Counted from the stretch's first letter, positions 25,131-34,803 are shown. The stretch is 64,000 nucleotides of DNA from UBA2266 sp964406945 (GCA_964406945.1 CAYOTO010000008.1:1-64000); one strand, 5' to 3'. Notes: generated from the sequence alone by a model not told the origin. Numbers and translations: made by a program.

Positions 25131-27974
25131 CTAAAGTCTGGCCTTGAGGAATTTCGCCGTGTAGCTGACCTCGTTTTTAACAACATCCTCCGGTTTTCCG
25201 GCAACCACTATTTCGCCGCCGGCATCGCCGCCCTCGGGGCCCAAGTCTATTATATAATCGGCCATCTTGATAACATCAAGGTTATGTTCGATAACGACAA
25301 CCGTATTGCCCATGTCGCACAGCCGCTGCAGCACGCCCAGAAGGTTGTCGATATCGGCCATGTGCAGGCCGGTCGTAGGCTCATCCAGCACGTAGAAAGT
25401 GTGGCCGGTGGCCGATTTACCCAGCTCGGCCGAAAGTTTGACCCGCTGAGCCTCGCCGCCTGAGAGCGTGGTCGAGGACTGGCCCAACTGAATATAACCC
25501 AGACCTACGTCATTGAGAGTCTGCAGTATCCGCACCACATTGGGGAAATTCGCGAAAAATGACAGCGCATCCTCGACACGCATATCCAGAACGTCCGCGA
25601 TATTCTTGCCCTTATACGTAACCTGCAGAGTTTCCGGGTTGTATCTGCTGCCTTTGCAGTTCTGACAGGTAACGTACACGTCCGGCAAAAAGTGCATCTC
25701 GATCTTCTTGGTGCCCTGGCCCCTGCAGAACTCGCACCTGCCGCCTTTGACGTTGAAACTGAATCGCCCGGCCTTGTAGCCGCGAATCTTGGCCTCCCGC
25801 GTCATCGCAAACAGCTTGCGAATAAGATCGAATGCGCCCGTGTAGGTCGCCGGGTTGCTTCGAGGCGTCTTGCCGATGGGCGACTGGTCGATTTCGATAA
25901 CTTTGTCCACCTGCGAGGTTCCCAGCACATTCTCGTGCGCACCCGGTCTTTCGCGGCTGCTGTACACCCGGCGACGAAGCGCCCGCAGCAGAATCTGACT
26001 GACAAGCGTGCTTTTGCCCGAACCCGAGACACCCGTTACGCAGGTAAACACCCCCAGCGGAAACTTGACATTGATCTGTTTGAGATTGTTCTCCGAAGCG
26101 CCTTTGACTTCGATACACTTGCGCAGGCTGTATTTTCGCCGTCTGGCGGGCACCGAAATCTTCTTCCTGCCGCTGAGGTACTCGCCTGTGATAGAGCTCT
26201 TGCATTTTAGAATCTGCTCGTAGCTGCCCTGGACGACTATTTCGCCGCCGTGTGCGCCCGCGGCCGGGCCGATGTCTATGATGTGATCGGCCGCCGCCAT
26301 AATGTCCTCATCGTGCTCGACCACCAGCACCGTATTGCCCAGTTTGCTCAGCCGCCGCAGTATCGCCAGCAGCCGGTCATTATCGCGTTTGTGAAGGCCG
26401 ATCGTCGGCTCATCCAACACGTAGCAGACCCCCACCAGGCCGCTGCCGACCTGAGTCGCCAGGCGAATCCGCTGGGCCTCGCCCCCGGCCAGCGTGCTGC
26501 TCTTGCGGTCCAGCGTGAGATAACCCAGCCCCACATCCAGCATGAATTTCAATCTGGCCTTTATTTCCTTGAGCACCTGAGCGCCGATTACCGTTTTCTC
26601 GGCATCCAGCTTGAGCTTGTTGAAAAAGCTCTGGGCCTTCTCGATGCTCATATGCGAAAGCTCGTTGATGCTCTTGGTCCCTACCGTGACCGCGACCGCT
26701 TCCGGCCTCAATCTGGCGCCGCCGCAGCTCGTACACGACTGCTCGGACAGATAGCCGTGCAGCCTGGCCTTGACGTACTCGCTGGTGGTCTTTTCCCACC
26801 GCCTGGTAAGGTTCGGAATCACGCCCTCGAAACGCATGCCGTACTTTTTCACATCCGCCGGACTCGTCCCGTACATCAGTATCCTGCGTGCGTAAGCGGG
26901 AAGCTCCCCGAAAGGCGTGGATTTTCTGATTCCTATATCCCGGCAGAACCGCTTGATAAGCCGGTTGTAAAAGATGTTCATCCGCTTGCCGCCCTTGCGC
27001 CATGCGTCGATGGCGCCGTTCTCCAGCGAGACCGTCTTGTCGGGCACTATCAAATCCGGATCGAACTCCAGTATGGTTCCGAGCCCGTCGCAGCTCTTGC
27101 AGGCGCCGTAAGGGCTGTTGAAGCTGAACAGCCGCGGCGAAAGCTCCTCCAGAGACGCCTCGGGATGGTCCGAACAGGCGAACTTTTCGCTGTAGAGCAC
27201 CTCTTCCCAACCGCCCTCGCCGCCGTTGTTTTTGTCTCTTATCGGCTCCTGTACGAGAACGAGCAGAACTCCCTCGGCCAGTTTTAAAGCCGTTTCCACC
27301 GAGTCCGCCAGCCGCACCCGCACACCATCGCGTATTATCAGCCTGTCGACCACCGCCGCGATGTCGTGCTTCTTGTTCTTGTTCAAGTCGGGCAGGCTGC
27401 GGATGTCGTAAATGCTGCCGTCCACCCGGACCCGGACAAAACCCTCCCGCTGAATACCGGCGAAAACGTCTTTGTGCTCGCCCTTCTTGCCCCGAATAAG
27501 CGGGGCGCAGATCTGGACCTTGGTCCCTTCGGGCCGGGTCATGATCGATTCGACAATCTGGGACGAATGCTGACTGGTAATCTCCTTGCCGCAGACCCAG
27601 CAGTGAGGCGTGCCCACCCTTGCAAAGAGAAGCCGGAAGTAATCGTAAATTTCGGTGGTCGTTGCGACCGTGGACCGGGGATTGCTGCTGGCGCTTCGCT
27701 GTTCTATCGCGATTGTGGGCGGCAAACCCGTAATATCGCTGACCGCCGGTTTTTGCATCTGTTCGAGGAACTGCCTGGCGTAAGCGCTTAGCGATTCGAC
27801 GTACTTTCGCCTGCCTTCGGCGTAAATCGTATCAAAAGCCAGCGAACTCTTGCCCGAGCCGCTCAAACCAGTGATTACCACGAGCTGATCGCGCGGGATA
27901 TCGAGGTTGATGTTCTTGAGGTTGTGCTCGCAGGCCCCTGTTACACTTATGACCTTATCCTGCTTCTTAGCCAT
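25131..27974 (-). CDS. uvrA: Excinuclease ABC subunit A
   Basis: 947-aa damage-recognition ATPase of nucleotide excision repair. Two ABC modules are seen: Walker A GLSGSGKSSLAFDTIY near residue 34 and GVSGSGKSTLVSQ in the second half, with both ABC signatures (LAGGEAQRIRLA and LSGGEAQRVKLS). Zinc-finger cysteines are present in CWVCGKE, CKSCDGLGT, and CEFCRGQGTKKIEM with CQNCKGSRY. Length and order are standard. Nothing odd in it. Confidence 0.98.
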   Translation of the reverse strand: MAKKQDKVISVTGACEHNLKNINLDIPRDQLVVITGLSGSGKSSLAFDTIYAEGRRKYVESLSAYARQFLEQMQKPAVSDITGLPPTIAIEQRSASSNPRSTVATTTEIYDYFRLLFARVGTPHCWVCGKEITSQHSSQIVESIMTRPEGTKVQICAPLIRGKKGEHKDVFAGIQREGFVRVRVDGSIYDIRSLPDLNKNKKHDIAAVVDRLIIRDGVRVRLADSVETALKLAEGVLLVLVQEPIRDKNNGGEGGWEEVLYSEKFACSDHPEASLEELSPRLFSFNSPYGACKSCDGLGTILEFDPDLIVPDKTVSLENGAIDAWRKGGKRMNIFYNRLIKRFCRDIGIRKSTPFGELPAYARRILMYGTSPADVKKYGMRFEGVIPNLTRRWEKTTSEYVKARLHGYLSEQSCTSCGGARLRPEAVAVTVGTKSINELSHMSIEKAQSFFNKLKLDAEKTVIGAQVLKEIKARLKFMLDVGLGYLTLDRKSSTLAGGEAQRIRLATQVGSGLVGVCYVLDEPTIGLHKRDNDRLLAILRRLSKLGNTVLVVEHDEDIMAAADHIIDIGPAAGAHGGEIVVQGSYEQILKCKSSITGEYLSGRKKISVPARRRKYSLRKCIEVKGASENNLKQINVKFPLGVFTCVTGVSGSGKSTLVSQILLRALRRRVYSSRERPGAHENVLGTSQVDKVIEIDQSPIGKTPRSNPATYTGAFDLIRKLFAMTREAKIRGYKAGRFSFNVKGGRCEFCRGQGTKKIEMHFLPDVYVTCQNCKGSRYNPETLQVTYKGKNIADVLDMRVEDALSFFANFPNVVRILQTLNDVGLGYIQLGQSSTTLSGGEAQRVKLSAELGKSATGHTFYVLDEPTTGLHMADIDNLLGVLQRLCDMGNTVVVIEHNLDVIKMADYIIDLGPEGGDAGGEIVVAGKPEDVVKNEVSYTAKFLKARL

Positions 27975-28469
27975 AAAACCCTGTATTTCAATCCGGCCTC
28001 CGGGCCGTAATATTCAGAAACAAACAAGAACCGGCCGAATCGCAGTTGCAACAACCCGCCGCTCTTTGTCCGTCCGGTCTCAATCCGTATTGTCGAAGTA
28101 AAGACTGCGGCGTCTCGCAATTTCGACAGAATCACAAACTAGCTATTATACCACAACCGAAACACCGCTAAAAGTACTTTATCGGTCTAATCGCATTGTC
28201 TTTAGAAGGTTCTGCGGCCGCAATTCGCCCCTGAATCGCTTCGGCGAAAGACGCGCTCTAACCGGCGGTGGCACGAGAACTTATTTATTGGCAGGGAGTC
28301 GACAGGGTTCGTAGTTAAATCCGCATGTGGGAGAAGACAACGAACGGCCGCCGGCAATATAGCTCAACTTTCCGCGCAGAATTGCGGCGCATGCGCGCAT
28401 ATCCTACCACAAAGCGAGCGAAATTGCCGCTAAAGGAGCTTTGTTTGAGAAACGCTGACGGCCGAAGCC
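27975..28469. other. Intergenic region upstream of uvrA
   Basis: About 495 bp between uvrA and the downstream end of the small lipoprotein gene, which reads the same way. No reading frame with coding character and no RNA gene recognised. It contains the extended -10 element described separately and GC-rich tracts near 28220-28400 without a convincing fold. Confidence 0.6.
28145..28153 (-). promoter_or_regulatory. Extended -10 promoter candidate for uvrA
   Basis: Minus strand TGGTATAAT (28153-28145) is a perfect TGnTATAAT extended -10; the -35 region is poor (TTTTAG). It would give a 5' UTR of about 165 nt before uvrA. I see no LexA-type box that I can defend. Confidence 0.45.
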
Positions 28470-28892
28470 TCAACGATTCGCATCTTCGATCTTCTCTGCT
28501 TTGGCGGCGGTGCCGTGCTGATCGCGCAGAAGCAGGTCGCCGTTCTCATCGATCACCCAATGATCGCCCAGACGCGTGGGAATTACCGGATCGAATCGAC
28601 GCCCGAGATCAGATTTTTTCTCGACCACCTGCCTCCTTCTGCTGCTGCCGTCGTCGAACTTGTTTTCGAGATAGAGCTGTCCGTCTTCGGCGTAAATGCT
28701 GATATTGCTGAAGAAAAGAGGATTGCTGACGTTGTCGCGCCAGGTGCCGATGGCGCCGTCCTGAGGTACGGCCACCGCCCGGCCGCCGCCGGACGAAGCG
28801 GACGACCCATCCCCGGAGGATTCCGAATCGCCTTTGCATCCGCTCAATGTGATAAGACTGCATGTAATGAGAATTAAGAGTACATTGCGCAT
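28470..28892 (-). CDS. Small predicted lipoprotein
   Basis: 140-aa protein with signal helix and lipobox LSGC (Cys at about 19), a Ser/Gly-rich linker, then a compact domain of roughly 90 residues (GTWRDN, SIYAEDGQLYLENKF, GDHWVIDENGDLLLRDQ). It looks like a small beta-sandwich. AGGAGGTGAGTT precedes the ATG, a strong ribosome-binding site. An inverted repeat CCGACC/GGTCGG lies about 25 bp upstream (28916-28932) and could be an operator. No family recognised. Confidence 0.75.
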   Translation of the reverse strand: MRNVLLILITCSLITLSGCKGDSESSGDGSSASSGGGRAVAVPQDGAIGTWRDNVSNPLFFSNISIYAEDGQLYLENKFDDGSSRRRQVVEKKSDLGRRFDPVIPTRLGDHWVIDENGDLLLRDQHGTAAKAEKIEDANR

Positions 28893-29099
28893 AACTCACC
28901 TCCTGTGTTCTTGACCGACCAGACCGGTCGGCATTAACAACCTGGACTATTCTAGTGCACTATAGCGTACGCCGTCTGCAGTCAGTCACAAGTAAGGAAA
29001 TTGCCAAATCTGGTCGCTGAATTGCTTACAAAAGCTCCCAACAGCAGATGCCGGCGCTTTGGCCTTGCGAAACAGGCCGCAACGGCCAATAATCGCCCC

Positions 29100-29789
29100 A
29101 TGAAGACGCGAAAACTTCATGACTGGAATCTAAGCTACAAAGAAGCCCGCGAACTTCAGACCAGAATCGCCTCCAGGGTGCGGTTCACACCCATCCGGAA
29201 AGAACCCGAACTCGTAGCGGGCCTGGATTGTGCATTCAGCAAAGACGGCTCGCAAATCCTCGCCGCGGTCGTCCTGCTGAAACTCCCCGACTTCGACCTC
29301 ATCGAGACCACTCACGCTCGCCGCAAGACGACTTTCCCATATATCCCGGGCCTGCTGTCTTTCCGGGAAGGGCCGGTCTGCATCGCCGCGGTGGAGAAAC
29401 TCAAAAGAACCCCCGATCTGTTCATGGTCGATGGCCAGGGAATCGCCCACCCCCGTCGGCTGGGTCTGGCCGCTCACCTGGGCCTGTTTCTGAACAAGCC
29501 CACAATCGGCTGTGCAAAAAGCAGGCTCACCGGCGATTTCCAAGAACCAGCGGTCGAAAAAGGCTCTCACAGCCCGCTGACGCTGACCGAGTCCGAAGGA
29601 TCCGTCGAGACAATCGGCGCGGTTGTCAGAACCAGAACGAACGTCAAACCCCTCTTCATTTCGGTCGGAAACAAATGCACCCTCGAAGACGCAATCCGGC
29701 TGACCCTGCGCTGCGCCGTCCGGTATCGCCTGCCCGAACCCACCCGCCTGGCCCACCAGACGGTCACCAAACTCAAACACAAACAGTGA
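29100..29789 (+). CDS. nfi: Endonuclease V
   Basis: 229-aa repair nuclease that cuts one base 3' to deaminated adenine (hypoxanthine) in DNA. Signatures are VAGLDCAFS, with the first catalytic Asp at about 43, FPYIPGLLSFREGP, the wedge region contacting the lesion, and VDGQGIAHPRRLGLAAHLGL with the second Asp. Length matches the 220-230 aa family. I start at the ATG at 29100, since the frame upstream to 29001 codes for unrelated basic residues; no strong ribosome-binding site is seen. It is convergent with the Gfo/Idh gene. Confidence 0.93.
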   Translation: MKTRKLHDWNLSYKEARELQTRIASRVRFTPIRKEPELVAGLDCAFSKDGSQILAAVVLLKLPDFDLIETTHARRKTTFPYIPGLLSFREGPVCIAAVEKLKRTPDLFMVDGQGIAHPRRLGLAAHLGLFLNKPTIGCAKSRLTGDFQEPAVEKGSHSPLTLTESEGSVETIGAVVRTRTNVKPLFISVGNKCTLEDAIRLTLRCAVRYRLPEPTRLAHQTVTKLKHKQ

Positions 29790-29900
29790 GCCGGCGCCAA
29801 ACTACATCGACCTGAAACCACTGCCCGGCTCCACACGCGCTGGAAAGAGCTGCTTATCCCGGATCAACCTCCGTTCCTTACGCGAAATAACGTCCGGCGT

Positions 29901-30905
29901 TTAATCCCACTTGTGTTTCTTGATGGCGTTGAGGATCTTCTGGGCGCACTCAAGAGCCGCAAGACCCTCGGCCACCGTTACTTCCGGCTCGACATCGCGG
30001 TCCTCGATCGCTTTGAGGAACGCCTCCTGTTCCAGCCGTATGGGCTCCTTGTCGTCGATTTCGAGGGGCTCTATGTGAAGCAGGTCCGGCCAGTTGACCG
30101 TCGCCAGATCCAGATCGCCGGAGGCCCGTTTTTCCTTGATCCATTCCACGACGTTGGCATTCGGATCGGCTTTGATGGCTATTCCGCTCTTTTTCCAGTA
30201 ATCGACGCTCAGATAAGCCTGCCTGCTGAATACGCGAAGCTTGCGCGAGGTCTTCAGGGCCAGCCGGGATGCCGTTACGTTTGCAATGCAGCCGCTCTCG
30301 AATATGATCCTGGCGTTGCAGATATCCTCGTTTTCCTCCACCACGTTCACGCCGACTGCGTCGACGCGTTTAATCTTGCTCGATGCCATCGACAGAATGA
30401 TGTCCAGATCGTGAATCATCACGTCCAGCACAACTCCGACATCGGTCGAACGGAATGGATAGGGGCTGATTCTGCCGGCCTCGATGAATTTCGGCTCGAT
30501 ATCCAGCCTTTTCATGGCCTGCACGATAGGGTTGCACCGTTCGGAATGTCCCACCGCGGCCACGGTGTTGTGCTTGCGGGCCAGGCTGACGATCTTTCGG
30601 CCCTGGCGAACGTCGGCCGCCAAGGGCTTCTCGATCAGAACGGCGATATTGTTCTTGAGAAAGAACCTGGCAAGGGGAAAATGCTCGACCGTCGGTGCGG
30701 ATATCGTAACGGCGTCCACCTTGCCGATTATCTGCTCAGGATCGGTGTATGGCCGGCAGCCGTGTTTCTCGGCCAGCGTATTGGCTTTCTCCTCGACACA
30801 ATCCACTATGGCCGTCAATTCGCTGTTGGCCAGTTGCTCGTAGACCTTGGCGTGAATGGCGCCCATCTTGCCGGCGCCGACCACTGCTGTACGTATCTTG
30901 TCCAT
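29901..30905 (-). CDS. Gfo/Idh/MocA-family oxidoreductase beside lpxA
   Basis: 334-aa NAD(P)-dependent sugar dehydrogenase fold. N-terminal Rossmann motif VVGAGKMGAIHAKVY, the conserved EKPLA lysine, and the C-terminal beta sheet with VLDVMIHDLDIIL (catalytic HD) are present. It follows lpxA by 95 bp, and such a gene next to lpxA often encodes GnnA, the UDP-GlcNAc 3-dehydrogenase that starts synthesis of 2,3-diamino lipid A precursors. No GnnB aminotransferase is present in the window, so this assignment is only a suggestion. Confidence 0.85.
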   Translation of the reverse strand: MDKIRTAVVGAGKMGAIHAKVYEQLANSELTAIVDCVEEKANTLAEKHGCRPYTDPEQIIGKVDAVTISAPTVEHFPLARFFLKNNIAVLIEKPLAADVRQGRKIVSLARKHNTVAAVGHSERCNPIVQAMKRLDIEPKFIEAGRISPYPFRSTDVGVVLDVMIHDLDIILSMASSKIKRVDAVGVNVVEENEDICNARIIFESGCIANVTASRLALKTSRKLRVFSRQAYLSVDYWKKSGIAIKADPNANVVEWIKEKRASGDLDLATVNWPDLLHIEPLEIDDKEPIRLEQEAFLKAIEDRDVEPEVTVAEGLAALECAQKILNAIKKHKWD

Positions 30906-31000
30906 GATTCAGCTTTCAGTATCCGGGATTTCGCCCCCGCCGTAAGAGAATTATCAACCGGTTCGCGGTCGGATTATGCGTCTGTTCGCCGATGCGGCTC

Positions 31001-31807
31001 TCAGTGCCTCAGCGTTTCGAGGTACCGGCCGTACCGGTGTTCGGCACTTCTGATGACCGATTCGACCATCGCCCGGACATTCTCGTCTAAGCCTTCGGTC
31101 TTTGCAAGGGCTTTTGCATTTTCCAGAAGACTGTCCCCCTGGCGGTAAAGCTGTTTGTAAGCGCCCAGCACGCCGGCCTGCTGTTCTTCGCTGAGGCCGG
31201 CCCGGACCATGCCCCGTTTGTTCACACTGCGAACGACCGGCGGATAATGGCCGCTGACAATCAAGTAAGGCGGAATATCCTTGTTGATACCGGCCATGCC
31301 CGCGCAATAGCACCATTTGCCCATTGTAACGAACTGATGCGAAAGCACCATGCCGCTAAGCCAGACCCCGTCTTCGATATGGCAGTGCCCGCTTATCTGG
31401 ACGTAGTTGCTGAGCACCACTCTGTCGTCGATTATGCAGTCGTGGCCGATGTGGGTGCCGATCATTATGAAGTTGTCGTTGCCTATTCTAGTGCGGCCTT
31501 CGCTGTAAATGCTCGGGTGTATCGTAACCTGTTCGTGGAAGGTGTTGTTGTCGCCAATCACGAGCTTGCCGATCACGGCGCCCTCTTTCATAGCTAAAAC
31601 CTGGGGATTTGCGCCGATCACGCAGTGGGGGAAGAAATGATTGTTACGGCCGATCACGACGTTCTTCTCGATTATCACCGCCGGCTCCAGAACCGTTCCC
31701 GGTCCGAGCACCGCGCCGGGTCCGACATAGCAGTTTGGGCCGATCACGACGTCGTTGTCGATTTGAGCACTCTTATCGATTACTGCGCTGGGATGTATCT
31801 CAGCCAT
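31001..31807 (-). CDS. lpxA: UDP-N-acetylglucosamine acyltransferase
   Basis: 268-aa first enzyme of lipid A synthesis, adding a 3-hydroxyacyl chain to UDP-GlcNAc from acyl-ACP. A left-handed beta-helix of hexapeptide repeats fills the first 190 residues (for example IDNDVVIGPNCYVGPGAVLG). The catalytic histidine is in GTHIGHDC, and GMVLSHQFVTMG with MAGINKDIPPY are LpxA-specific. The C-terminal helical domain follows. GAGGTGA lies 9 bases before the ATG. It is 37 bp after lpxC-fabZ. Confidence 0.96.
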   Translation of the reverse strand: MAEIHPSAVIDKSAQIDNDVVIGPNCYVGPGAVLGPGTVLEPAVIIEKNVVIGRNNHFFPHCVIGANPQVLAMKEGAVIGKLVIGDNNTFHEQVTIHPSIYSEGRTRIGNDNFIMIGTHIGHDCIIDDRVVLSNYVQISGHCHIEDGVWLSGMVLSHQFVTMGKWCYCAGMAGINKDIPPYLIVSGHYPPVVRSVNKRGMVRAGLSEEQQAGVLGAYKQLYRQGDSLLENAKALAKTEGLDENVRAMVESVIRSAEHRYGRYLETLRH

Positions 31808-31844
31808 ATCGATTGTTCACCTCTAAAAAACCAAAATCACAAAG

Positions 31845-33155
31845 CTATAATTTTTCGTCATCTACGAGCATGAAGCGTATTTCCGCCTCTGCCGCAACCG
31901 CATCTCCCACTATCGCCCTGCATCGGCAGTGCGCCGTCCGCCTCCTGAGCCTGACCGTTTCGGCCGTGAGGATGAGTTGATCGCCCGGCACGACCGCCCG
32001 CCGCAGCTTTACGTCATCCATGCTGAGCAAAACCGCCAGCTTACCGGTGTGCTCCAGACGCTGGGCGAACAGCAGGCCCGAAACCTGGGCCATCGCCTCG
32101 ACGATCAGCACTCCCGGCATAATCGGGGTACCTGGAAAATGGCCCTGGAAGAATAACTCGTTGAAAGTTACGTTCTTGATTCCCTTTATTCTGGTATCGC
32201 CCTCGATCTCGATGACCTTGTCGACCAGAAGAAAGGGGTATCTGTGGGGCAGGATCTTCTGAATCCGCCTGATATCGAGAATCGCGTCGGTCCCGAACTT
32301 CTCTATGCGTTCGCGCTGCTGGGCCGCTTCGTAGAGCTTTGCCGCAAGCTGCTGATTCAGGCTGTGTCCGCTTCGATAGGCAACCACCCGGCCGTGCAGA
32401 GACCTGCCCACCAGAGCCAGATCGCCTATCAGGTCCACTATTTTGTGCCGAACGCACTCGTTCGGAAAGCGAAGGGTGTTCTTTATAGGCCCGTCCGAGT
32501 TTATGACCAGTATATCCTTGGGGCTAAGGTGCGTTCCCAGTCCTTTTGCCCGGAATTGTCTGGCCTCGGTTTCCAGCAGAAATGTCCTGGCCGGGGCTAG
32601 ATGGCGTTCGAACACGTCGGCCGTCAACCCGCAACTGAAAAGCTGCTTGCCGATTCCCGTGTGGCCGCCGTAATCCAGGTCGTAGGTTATGCTCAGACCG
32701 TTGCCTACGGCCGGCAGAGCATAAATAGAAGTATCGCCCGAAGTTATGCTGATGGGCTCTCTGATTACGAACTCGCGCCGCTCGGTTCCCTGCTCGACGA
32801 TACCGGCGCGCTTGAGAACCTTGTAAAACTCGCTGCTGCTGCAATCCGGCGCCGGAAGCTCGGGGCCTTCTATCTCGATGGTAAGGTTGTCGATTTGCAG
32901 TGCGCTTACCGCGGCCAGACAGTGCTCTACGGTTTCGATGCTGACAGAGCCTTTTCTGATGGTGGTGCGGCGGCTGCGCTCGGCTACATTCGGAGCAATC
33001 GCGCTTATTCTGACCGGTTCGGGGGCGTCGATGCGGACAAAAACCACGCCCGAGTCCACCGGTGCCGGGCGAAAGACAAGCTTCGCATCAGTGCCGCTGA
33101 ACAGCGCCTTGCCGGCGATCTTGGCCTCACTCTTAATCGTCTTCTGCAGATTCAA
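31845..33155 (-). CDS. lpxC/fabZ: Bifunctional LpxC deacetylase / FabZ dehydratase
   Basis: 436-aa natural fusion. Residues 1-290 are LpxC, the zinc enzyme committing UDP-acyl-GlcNAc to lipid A: zinc ligands His78 (VEHCLAA), His237 and Asp241 (VRHKIVDLIGD), and catalytic His264 (SGHSLNQQ). The N-terminal GLHTG motif is ALFSG here. Residues 292-436 are FabZ, the 3-hydroxyacyl-ACP dehydratase: ILPHRYPFLLVDKV, catalytic His339 in FQGHFPG and Glu353 in LIVEAMAQ. TTG at 33155 is the only reasonable start, with GAGGGTGG 6 bases upstream, and it overlaps the lpxD end by 23 bp. Confidence 0.96.
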   Translation of the reverse strand: MNLQKTIKSEAKIAGKALFSGTDAKLVFRPAPVDSGVVFVRIDAPEPVRISAIAPNVAERSRRTTIRKGSVSIETVEHCLAAVSALQIDNLTIEIEGPELPAPDCSSSEFYKVLKRAGIVEQGTERREFVIREPISITSGDTSIYALPAVGNGLSITYDLDYGGHTGIGKQLFSCGLTADVFERHLAPARTFLLETEARQFRAKGLGTHLSPKDILVINSDGPIKNTLRFPNECVRHKIVDLIGDLALVGRSLHGRVVAYRSGHSLNQQLAAKLYEAAQQRERIEKFGTDAILDIRRIQKILPHRYPFLLVDKVIEIEGDTRIKGIKNVTFNELFFQGHFPGTPIMPGVLIVEAMAQVSGLLFAQRLEHTGKLAVLLSMDDVKLRRAVVPGDQLILTAETVRLRRRTAHCRCRAIVGDAVAAEAEIRFMLVDDEKL

Positions 33156-34176
33156 GCTTGTCCACCCTCTGACCCAGCGTTCTGATCTTCGCCGCCAGCT
33201 TCGGCAAACGCATAACGTTTGCTATGGCCCGCAGTGCTTCGCTATGCTCCAAAGCGGGGATCCAGGTCATTACTTTTTCAGATTCGACATCGTTGAGCAC
33301 ACCGGCCTTGGCGGTCAGAACCGCCCCGGAGCCGATGTAAAGATTGTCCGCGACGCCAACCTGTCCTGCCATCACAACGCCGTCGCCCACTTTCGCACTG
33401 CCTGCTATGCCTACCTGCCCTGCTATCAGACAGCACTTGCCGATCACCACGTTATGTCCGATCTGGACGAGATTGTCCATTTTCGTCCCGGCTCCGACCA
33501 CCGTATTGCCGAATTTAGCCCGGTCGATGCAGCAGTTGGCGCCTATTTCGACGCAATCTTCTATCAGCACGCCGCCGTTGTGCGGTATCAGCCGGGATTC
33601 ACCGTTTACCTTTGTGTACCCGAATCCGGTCGATCCTATCGTCGTATTGGCCTGAATGATTACATTGTTTCCAATGCGGCAGTTATGATAGATCACGACA
33701 TTGGAATCCAGCCGGCAGTTTTCACCGATGCTGGAGCCTTCGCCAATGTGGCAGCCGCCGGAAATGACGCAGTTTTTGCCTATCTTAACATTCGGGCCTA
33801 TTACAGTGTGGGGTCCGACGCTCGCAGTCTTGTCTATTTTTGCTCTGTCGGCTACCCTGGCCGATGGGTCAACACCCCCAGCCGGAGCGCTCAGCACAGG
33901 TGCAAAGACCTTCAAAGCCTCTATCAGGGCCGAATCGACTTCCTTGACCACCAGTTGAGGCTTGCCGAGGCTCTCTATCGGCTCACTGACGATGACCGCG
34001 GCGGCGCCGGTTTTGCGGACTTCGGCCCTGTGTTTATCCCTGCTTACGAATGTAACATGCCTGTCGCCGGCGGTCTCGATCGCACCGACGGCATCGATCA
34101 CTACCTCGCCGTCGGCGCCTGATCCGACCAGATCGGCGCCGATGCGCTTAGCCAACTGTTCTAAAGTCAGTCCCAT
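33133..34176 (-). CDS. lpxD: UDP-3-O-acylglucosamine N-acyltransferase
   Basis: 347-aa third enzyme of the lipid A path. It has the small N-terminal uridine-binding domain (MGLTLEQLAKRIGAD, then the FVSRDKH region) and a long hexapeptide-repeat beta-helix. The catalytic His is in VQIGHNVVIGKCC, and a C-terminal helix ends the chain. I start at the ATG at 34176, because family members begin at this LTLEQLA segment; a TTG at 34194 would add six residues. Confidence 0.95.
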   Translation of the reverse strand: MGLTLEQLAKRIGADLVGSGADGEVVIDAVGAIETAGDRHVTFVSRDKHRAEVRKTGAAAVIVSEPIESLGKPQLVVKEVDSALIEALKVFAPVLSAPAGGVDPSARVADRAKIDKTASVGPHTVIGPNVKIGKNCVISGGCHIGEGSSIGENCRLDSNVVIYHNCRIGNNVIIQANTTIGSTGFGYTKVNGESRLIPHNGGVLIEDCVEIGANCCIDRAKFGNTVVGAGTKMDNLVQIGHNVVIGKCCLIAGQVGIAGSAKVGDGVVMAGQVGVADNLYIGSGAVLTAKAGVLNDVESEKVMTWIPALEHSEALRAIANVMRLPKLAAKIRTLGQRVDKLESAEDD

Positions 34177-34215
34177 CAGAGTCGAAATCTGCAATCACAA
34201 GTGTAGTTCGAGGTT

Positions 34216-34803
34216 TTATTTGGCATCCAGTCTTTTGATGGTATCGGCCGTCAGGTCAACCGCTCCGGCATCGTAGAGAACCGTGTGCGTCCGCAGAGCC
34301 ATCATAAGTTCCTCGCTGCTGGGCAGCGGAAACTCGGGCTTATTCGCCTCCAGAACCAGATCAAGGCCGCGTTCGGTGGCAATTTCATCCACGATTTCGA
34401 GAATCTGCTGATATAGATCCTCGGTCCAGCGGTGGTCCTTGGCGAGCCTTTCCTGGTTGTTGTACTGCTTCTTGAGCTCGATTTCACTCTGGAGGCTCAT
34501 CAGTTTCTTCATGTTCTTGAGGTACTCCGCGGTGCCCGGTTTCAAAGCCGACAGACCGGCCTCGATCTGATCCGCCTGACTCTGCAGAGTGCGGACTTCG
34601 TCCTGAAACTTCTTCTGCTCGGCCAGAAACTGCGCTCTGTACGACGCATTCTTCTGGCAGTCTCGAAGGACCTTGCGAATGCGTACCGTTCCGACCTTCA
34701 CAACCACCGGATCATTGCCGGTGGCGGCGTTGGTATACTGATATCCGGCCGACAGGGCCAGAATACTGATGATCAGACCTAAAATCAGTGTTCGCAACTT
34801 CAT
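34216..34803 (-). CDS. OmpH/Skp-type periplasmic chaperone
   Basis: 195-aa secreted protein with an N-terminal signal helix (LILGLIISILALSAGY) and a long helical, charged middle (residues about 55-150) of the Skp coiled-coil type. The C-terminal GLDLVLEANKPEF and TADTIKRLDAK blocks are also typical of the family. Skp holds unfolded outer-membrane proteins for BamA. It sits between bamA and lpxD, the usual place. Confidence 0.9.
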   Translation of the reverse strand: MKLRTLILGLIISILALSAGYQYTNAATGNDPVVVKVGTVRIRKVLRDCQKNASYRAQFLAEQKKFQDEVRTLQSQADQIEAGLSALKPGTAEYLKNMKKLMSLQSEIELKKQYNNQERLAKDHRWTEDLYQQILEIVDEIATERGLDLVLEANKPEFPLPSSEELMMALRTHTVLYDAGAVDLTADTIKRLDAK

